Shown here: in pieces, positions 57,481 to 64,000 of the stretch
Layout: every line of letters begins with the position of its first letter
How positions within the stretch are numbered: the first letter of the stretch is position 1
Source: Dactylorhiza incarnata
Taxonomy: Eukaryota > Streptophyta > Magnoliopsida > Asparagales > Orchidaceae
Reading direction: 5' to 3'
NCBI GenBank assembly: GCA_033032865.1
Contig: JAWHQI010000009.1
Span: forward strand, 14,216,001-14,280,000
DNA: 64,000 nucleotides
Translations under genes and position numbers: made by a program
Notes under the pieces: generated by a model
Seen by the model: the letters and a program-made list of their open reading frames with translations, nothing else
Told to the model about the DNA's origin: nothing
Databases searched by the model: none

Positions 57481-58864
57481 CGGGGAACTCCTCTAGCATG
57501 GTTTGCTCTCACTCCCATGTAATCTCCTCACAACCGCAATTGTTCCAGCGGACCTTGACCATTCAGATCAATTTATTCCGCAATTGCTTGACATCAGTGT
57601 CTTCGATGCAAATAGGTCTGACTTTCATCTTTAGCTCATCATCGGCCGACACTTGATTTGCCACAAGGACTTCATTAGGCTTTTGCATAGCCTTCCTTAG
57701 CACAGATATGTGAAACACATCGTGCAAGCCACTCAACTCTATCAAAAGAGCGAGCCGATATGCAGCTTCACCAACACGCTCCACTAATTCTAATGGTCCC
57801 AGGTACCTCGGACTCAACTTTTTCAAGCGTAGAATCCTTGATACCCCCTTGAACGGTTTGATTTTGAGATAAACCCAGACGCCCATGGCAAACTCGATGT
57901 TTATGTGCTTGGTGTTGTAGTACTTTGCTTGCTTATCCGCACAATCAACAACCGCTCTCAGATTGTTCGAATAGTAAAAGTAGCATCTTTGACTTCCTTT
58001 CTCTTAAACAACTTAGTCTCGTATGTCTCCGCCCAAGCTAAGGGAGTACGTCACTTTCTACCATAAAGGGCCTCAAAGGGCGCCATTTTTATACGTGTCT
58101 GGTAGTTGTTGTTGTAAGCGAATTCAATCATAAAGAGATGATCTTCCCATTTTTTACCGAAATCCAAGGCGCACATGCGGAGCATATCCTCTATTATCAT
58201 ATTGGTCCGTTCAGTCTGCCCATTTGTTTGAATATGAAAGGCAGTGCTAAACTTCAGTTTGGTACCAAATAGTTGGTGGATTAGCCTCCAATCTTTCGAT
58301 GTGAAGCGCCCATCTCGGTCACTAACGATGCTACGGGGCATGCCGTTCAATCGTACTATACTATCAACGTATAGATTTGTCAATTTCTCCACTGAATCAT
58401 CCCTTCGGTTTGGTATAAAGTGTGATACCTTTGTTAAATGGTCCACAATCACCCAAACGACATCGTTCACGTGATGTGATCTCGGCAAACCATGCATGAA
58501 ATCCATAGAAATATCATCAAACTTCCACTCTGAAATAGGTAACGATTTCAGGAACCCACCAGGTTTCTGACATTCCGCCTTCACAAGTGCGCAAGTCTTG
58601 CATTTTGCCACATAAAGGACTGTCTTTTTTCAAACCTGGACACCAAAACAACTTTTTCATGTCCTAGTACATTTTTGTGCTCCCTGGGTGGATTGAGTAC
58701 CTTGTGAAGTGTGCTTCGTACATCAACTCCTCCTTCAATTTGCCAACATTCGGGATGCACAACCGACTATCTTTCCACAAAAGACCATCGTTAAACACAA
58801 ACTTGGCAGTAGACCCATCCACAGTCACCGCCACATAGCGCTTCATGCTTGAATCAAGCACCAA
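57481..58864 (-). pseudogene. Gypsy integrase of element J
   Basis: Begins within the linker before integrase, with EAHFTRYSIHPGSTKMY (start of the HHCC zinc domain, near 58680) and KCKTCALVKAECQ. The catalytic core (58611-58051) has SMDFMHGLPRS, SDRDGRFTS and QTNGQTERTNMIIEDML, so the Asp, Asp, Glu triad appears intact. After a break near 58040-57890 comes KLSPRYLGPLELVERVG, then LSGLHDVFHISVLRK, and a chromodomain-like tail (VKVRWNNCGCEEITWE) with two stops. In an active element it inserts the cDNA, and the tail helps target chromatin. Confidence 0.82.
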
Positions 58865-58880
58865 GGCACTTTAACTCCTC

Positions 58881-60290
58881 AAAATCTCGTGCACACGTCG
58901 GTGACCAAACGAACTTCTGATCCTTCCTTGTCAAAGTTGTGAGAGGAAGAGCTATTCGCGAAAAGTTCTCCACAAAGCGTCGATAGTAGTCGGCAAGTCC
59001 AAGGAAACTCCTGACTTCTGCTACTGTCGTCAAAACAGGCCACTACTAGATTGCAGCTATCTTCGTTGAATCCACTGCAATACCCTCTCCACTAACCACA
59101 TGACCAAGGAATGCCACTGAGGTTAGCTAAAACTCACACTTTGAGAATTTGGCATACAGCTGACTCCTTCTCAGGGTTTCTAGAACTACGCGCAAATGAA
59201 TCTCATGTTTTTCTTCAGATTGAGAATACACCAGTATATATTCAATAAAGAGGACCGCAAACCGGTCAAGACACTCTTTGAATGTTCTGTTCATTAGATC
59301 CATGAATGCTGATGGTTCATTCATCAAGCCAAACAGCATCACTGTGAACTCATAGTGCCCGTAGCGGGTACTAAACATCATCTTGGGAATGTCGCATTCC
59401 CGAATTCTCAACTTGTAATACCCGGACTTCAAATCCAGTTTCGAATAGACAGTTGATCCAACCAACTGATCGAACAGGTCATCGATTTTTGAAATTGAAT
59501 ACTTGTTCTTTTCCGTCAGCTTGTTTAGTTCACGGTAGTCTATTCAAAGATGCAAGCTTTCATCCTTCTTCTTCACAAAGAGAACCAGTGCATCCCAAGG
59601 GAATGAACTTGGGCATATATAGCCTTGCTCTAATAGCTCATGCAACTGATCTTTTAATGCCATCTCTTTTGGCGCTATACGGTACGGAGAGCGTGATACA
59701 GGCTTAGCACCTGGCACCAAATCTATTGTGAAGTAGATCTCTCGCTGAGGTGGCGCTCCAAGGAGATCTTTTGGAAACACATCAGGATACTCCAATACAA
59801 TGGGCATGTCACTCAGACTAGGCTTAGACTTTGCAGCCTCCACTAGCACGAAGCATAACTCTGTGCCCTTCCGAACTACTTTGACTACTTGGATAGCAGA
59901 TATCAACATCTTGCTCGATCCATGCATACCAACAAAAGTAGTCGCACATTTGGTATTCTATCCTAGTGTGACTTCTTTAGAAGTGCAATCAATGCATGCT
60001 TGCTTCTCTGATAGCCAATCCAAGCCAAAGATTACATCAAACTACGAAATCGGCAACATCGATGCTTCCAAATCAAACTCGCGACTTGTTATCCGTACCT
60101 TAACACTTCAAACTCTATCCGCACGCATCGAGCACCCATTTGGTATCAACAAATCCAATCTCTCATTTGATAAGAACGAAAGCACTCCAATCCGTCGTAT
60201 GAAGTCCTCAGATAGAAATGAATGAGAGGTTCCAGTGTCAAACAATGCTCTCGCCAGACAATTAAAGATTGGGAAAAAAACTTAATACAA
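58881..60290 (-). pseudogene. Gypsy protease and reverse transcriptase of element J
   Basis: Protease active site LFDTGTSHSF near 60237. [58 protein letters not shown] and [17 protein letters not shown]. The catalytic box reads FIEYILVYS where the family has FIDDILVYS, so both aspartates of the YxDD pair are lost. The RT end (FLGHVVSGEGIAVDSTKI; FLGLADYYRRFVENFSR) stops at DFEELK near 58882. The next residues are already the pre-integrase linker, so the whole RNase H domain is missing. Stops near 59540 and 59125. Confidence 0.85.
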
Positions 60291-60339
60291 ATATGTTAAA
60301 CATGCAATGCACAAGGTACTAAGTATAGAAAACAACAAA

Positions 60340-61479
60340 AGTTATATACTAACTCGTACCTGTCACCACATCGCTCTGTTTGATGGCCCCTGTTTGCCAA
60401 GATTGTATATTCGGGGCTGAGCTGGAGTATGATGGGATGCAGCTGACTCCACCGCTTTCCCTTTCTCCGCATAAGACGCAACTGCCTTTTTGCCGCTGTG
60501 ACACTCCTGAGCAAAGTGCCCCCACTTTGTCACAGTCATAACAAGTAACTGGACCTCGCACAGTAGTTGCTCCCGACACAGAAGATGAAGATGGCCCAGA
60601 CTGTCTGGCCTTCTTGCTCCACCTTCCTTGCCCCTATTTTGAGGTGTTCGGTACCTTGAACTCTGGCTTCTTCACTGCTAAGTCCTTATTACTTTGGACT
60701 CACTTCATATCCTGCTCTAAGGAATGGGTCGTATTGACCAAGGCCATAAAGCCTTGCGTCATTGGTCCTGATAGGAGCAACCACAGATCATCACGCAGAC
60801 CTTCATACAATCTGTTGGTCTTTCGCTCCTCATCCGCAAAGGTAGCACCTGCATACCATCCCAATCTAGTGAACTCATGCATATATTCATCCACCAGACT
60901 ATTGCCCTGAGTCAACCGCTGGAATTGGTTCTCCATCGCAATTTGTTGCACCAAAGGGAGATACCGAGCCAAGAAGAGTTTCAAGAACTCATCATACGAG
61001 ACCTTTGTCAGTCACCTTCCCACTAACATATGGACTTATAATTCCTCCCACCAAAGTTGCGCCTCTCCATCCAGAAGAAAGGCGGCTAAGGTAACTTTCT
61101 GCTCTTCTTCCGTCTCAGTAGCTGTCAGGGTTCTCCTTACTTTAGAGAGTCAATCTTCAGCCTGTGTTGGGGATCCTATTCCCGCAAACGTTGGAGGATT
61201 GATGTTCAGAAAATGATTCAATTGTTGGTCTGAATCCCTCCTTGCCATCATCGGCACTTGCCTTTCGACAACAGGTTCAACTATAGCAACCGACATAGGG
61301 GCCACCCCGAGGGTAGGAGGTTGTACATGCCGTCCAGGTTGTTCATTGAATATCACAAATACTTCTTCGACAACCAACCTAATCGTCTCAGCAGAAGGAG
61401 GTGTAGTAGGCACATCAGCAGGTGCACTACTCTCAACAGAGCACTGGGGTTGAGTCTGCCCCGCTCCACTCCTAGTCAC
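60340..61479 (-). pseudogene. Gypsy gag of element J
   Basis: First frame from 61479 (MTRSGAGQTQPQCSVESS, FLNINPPTFAGIGSP). After a stop near 61150 the core continues as FLARYLPLVQQIAMENQFQR and EYMHEFTRLGWYAGATFADE, the retrotransposon gag fold. Near 60490-60545 a zinc knuckle reads CYDCDKVG and then, one frame over, HFAQEC: a single extra G in a GGGGG run breaks it. It would form the particle and bind RNA. Confidence 0.75.
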
Positions 61480-61696
61480 CTATACATGTGTACCAGAACA
61501 TAATTAAGAGACTATATTGTAGCATTAAACAACAAAGGAACACCCAGGTTCCACTACGTTGCTACAAAAAGACATGTATCTCATCCCAAAGTGGACATTT
61601 ACTGGTGAATTAAATGTTTTAACGGCGGCACACACACACGTGCTCACGACCCCTTAAAAGAATTTGAACATGAATTCGGCCGAAAAGGGATCGAGA

Positions 61697-61712
61697 CCCG
61701 TAGCTGATACCA
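61697..61712 (-). other. Primer-binding site of element J
   Basis: TGGTATCAGCTACGGG on the minus strand, three bases inside the 5' LTR. Its first nine bases match the initiator tRNA-Met end. Confidence 0.8.
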
Positions 61713-61715
61713 ACT

Positions 61716-62807
61716 TGTAACACCCTCCTTATTACATAGAATATAACAGTCGGTCCGGTCGGGACCCCATGCCATATTAAATGAATTGGACAGAGAGTTA
61801 CGTAATTAGTTTTTAAATAGTTCATTACCAAACCATCTAAGCTGAATCAAAATAGACAACGAAAGCATTTTATTTATTTAAATTAAAACCAGATTTACAT
61901 GTCCACTTGTCCACTAGGAATGAATATACAACAAGAGTTCTTTAATTACAATGTTCACAAAAAGATGTGGTTTACGAACATCGGCATGCATGCCGACCAC
62001 ACATGAAAACTAGTAAACACTTGGGCCTTCGAGGTCCAACACAGTACATCAACTGGGTTTCTAATCTGTTATGTTCCGCTCGGCTCGCCACCACATGTAT
62101 AACCATATTCCACGAAAATGTGGAAAATAAGTAACCAGTCAGATTTAACTGACCAAGGATTATAATGACCCCACCCAACTATTGCGATGCCGATGCTCCT
62201 TCCCTGCAAGCAAGTATCAACATCATCTATCTCAAGAGTGCTTCTAAGCACTGCAATCAAAATCAACGTAGGCACTCACGACCACACATTTCGTGCACTC
62301 ATGACACTCTTTCGATGTACTCCCCGAGTTTCACCACCATCCTAAACCCCGCTTATTCTCAGAACCCAAGAACATAGCATATATACTCAGAGTCTTCTCC
62401 GGTTTGCAATAAACATCACCAATCCAGACCAACCTGTCCAGATGGGCTTCACATAACATGCTTATGTCTGTACTTTGATTCAGACTTTATATGAAATTTC
62501 TATAGGGAATATTCCAAATCGACCCATCAGAAGAATCCTCTCCACCAATTGGTGATAGTATTCCTACTACGATGCCAATCAAAGGACTAGCATGCCCAAA
62601 TATTTAGGAGGAGAGTCGTTACTCTTGAAGCTCGCTTCGGTGCCATCTTGAAGTAGTTGAATCGGATGGAAGCGTTCAGATCACATTCCTCTTCACGAAT
62701 CTAGCGTTGGCACGAGCTTTCAAGAACTCTCAAAAATCCAAAGGCTGAGTTCTCTTCAACTTTCTTTCTTTACATAGACTTTTCCCTTTCTCCTTTGCCT
62801 TTAGCTT

Positions 62808-62848
<41 letters not shown>

Positions 62849-63434
62849 GAGAGAGAGAGAGAGCTAATGAGAAATGACTTCTCACAAAAAGCCTCTCTGC
62901 CCTTAAGGATTTCGGGCCCAATCTCAGTCACAAGATCTCCAATCTAAATGAAATGGACGACCCTGATTTAATTCCATAAATCTGATCCTGGCTGCTACCG
63001 CCCGATGGTAGCACTACCGCTATGTGGTAGTGACATAAGCGGTGGAACTTATCCGCTCACCGCATAATCCTTCTCGGCGATAAAATCCATCTCGATGATA
63101 CGGCTATCCCATCGATATTGCTACCGCCAGCGTTAGCTCTAACGCATGGCACTAGCATCCCGTCGACAAAGCACTTAAAGTCTATAAAACACATCATGTC
63201 GATACAGAGATCGTCTGGACATCCGTCGTTATAACTACCGCCTGCGGTAGGATCTCCTGCCTGGCGTTAGCTTGATAATCGTCAAGACCTCTCGACGACA
63301 GCAGGACCTTTACATTGACAAGGTAAAGTCATTCGTCAACATCCCTACCGCCTGCTGTAGTATTATCGCCTGGCGGTAGGTCCTGCTACCTATTTTCTTT
63401 GCTTTCTTTAGTTTGGGAAAACCGCGGTGTTACA
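61716..63434 (-). repeat. 5' LTR of element J (short form)
   Basis: 1,719 bp, TGTAACACC...GGTGTTACA. Same (GA)n tract (62812-62862) and CpG palindrome array (62990-63400). It lacks the 540 bp present in the partner; the join is near 62355. Confidence 0.9.
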
Positions 63435-64000
63435 GAAAAACTCCTGAAAGATACCTAAACATTCACAGAACTTGGTCATATCACCTAGCTGAAATTCTAT
63501 TCCATGGTCACTTCTGATTTTGACCACCGTGCAGTTCATTTTATTCTTAATTTGCTTGACAAAGGTAATGAAGGTGTCTAGAGTATCTGACTTTTGTTTA
63601 AGAAAGAACAACTAAGCAAACCTAGAGAAATTATATACAATCACAAGTGTATAAACTTTACCCCTATGTTATGAATTGACATAGGACCAAACAAGTGCAT
63701 ATGCAACATGTGTAAACACCTAGTGGAATCATTGAAACCAACTGTCTTGAAGGAAGCCTTTGTTTTCTTGCCATTTGACATGCATGACAAGGGCTTTCTT
63801 GAGCATAAATCCACTTGGGGCCTGCCAGTGTCTGCTTATTAATTATTTTATAGTTAATATGAGCCAGTCTCTTGTGTCATTGCACACAAAGAGATGCTCT
63901 ATTCTTAGATATAAGACAAATAGGAAACTTTGAATGTAAGCACAAGAAATTAAGACGATAAATATTTCCACTCCAGTGCCAGCCAGAATAACTTACGAGT
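63435..64000 (-). pseudogene. Copia integrase of element C, first part
   Basis: The pre-integrase HINYKIINK-like segment is near 63835. Integrase: KKTKASFKTVGFNDSTRCLH, then MHLFGPMS, FFLKQKSDTLDTFITFVKQ, RSDHGIEFQ and IFQEFF at the J border. The first catalytic Asp of the MDLFGP block is His here. Several frameshifts. It continues at 55151, on the far side of J. Confidence 0.8.

Larger units (their letters stand above)
55152..63434 (-). mobile_element. Chromovirus-type Ty3/gypsy element J
   Basis: LTRs with inverted ends TGTAACACC...GGTGTTACA, a tRNA-Met-type priming site, gag, protease-RT, integrase and polypurine tract in gypsy order. Flanks GGAAA (55147-55151) and GAAAA (63435-63439) differ by one transition. 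Removing J restores integrase sequence of element C, matching the same position in B. Coding regions are heavily mutated and RNase H is missing. Confidence 0.92.

Overview
This window is repeat-rich nuclear DNA from a flowering plant with a large genome. The plant assignment rests on Ty1/copia and Ty3/gypsy polyproteins of plant type, priming sites matching initiator tRNA-Met and tRNA-Asp, and a FAR1/MULE transposase remnant. The species cannot be named. I found no intact host gene, tRNA or rRNA; nearly all 64 kb is nested LTR retrotransposons and their debris.

Layout. 1-4640: a plus-strand Sirevirus-like copia element (A; additional ORF, polypurine tract, 3' LTR) carries an LTR of a second family (S1) inside its additional ORF, and A itself sits inside an LTR of that second family (S2). 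4640-5445: the end of a gypsy LTR abuts an 86-bp tandem array that holds a 26-bp mini-LTR. 5513-11295: a non-autonomous Athila-like gypsy element (K). 11400-22257: a Tat-like gypsy gag (H) split by a nearly complete Sirevirus (B, 12598-22024). 22258-24790: the GC-rich H LTR, a hairpin minisatellite, and AT-rich DNA with microsatellites. 24791-27768: an LTR-like segment with a divergent, broken, charged coiled-coil ORF. 28060-36240: a FAR1-like transposase pseudogene split by non-autonomous copia element F (28313-35978, perfect target-site duplication). 36241-44380: a minus-strand relative of F (D; RT-RNase H, long 3' region, truncated LTR), interrupted by a gag-only Sirevirus derivative (G, 36622-41214). 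44381-64000: a large minus-strand copia element (C) whose additional ORF is interrupted by Sirevirus derivative E (46646-51774) and whose integrase is interrupted by chromovirus-type gypsy element J (55152-63434).

Shared design. In most of these otherwise unrelated families the LTR carries an array of short CpG-rich palindromic words just upstream of the TATA box, with a different word in each family. In C and E the same words recur in front of the additional ORF, as if that ORF has its own U3-like promoter. Separately, a sequence of about 90 bp with a covarying closing stem lies in the 3' non-coding sense strand of gypsy K and of copia F and D. It is a candidate structured RNA shared across superfamilies and is the observation I would follow first.

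Limits: boundaries come from reading terminal TG...CA, priming sites, polypurine tracts and target-site duplications by eye. No identities, ages or database hits were computed.
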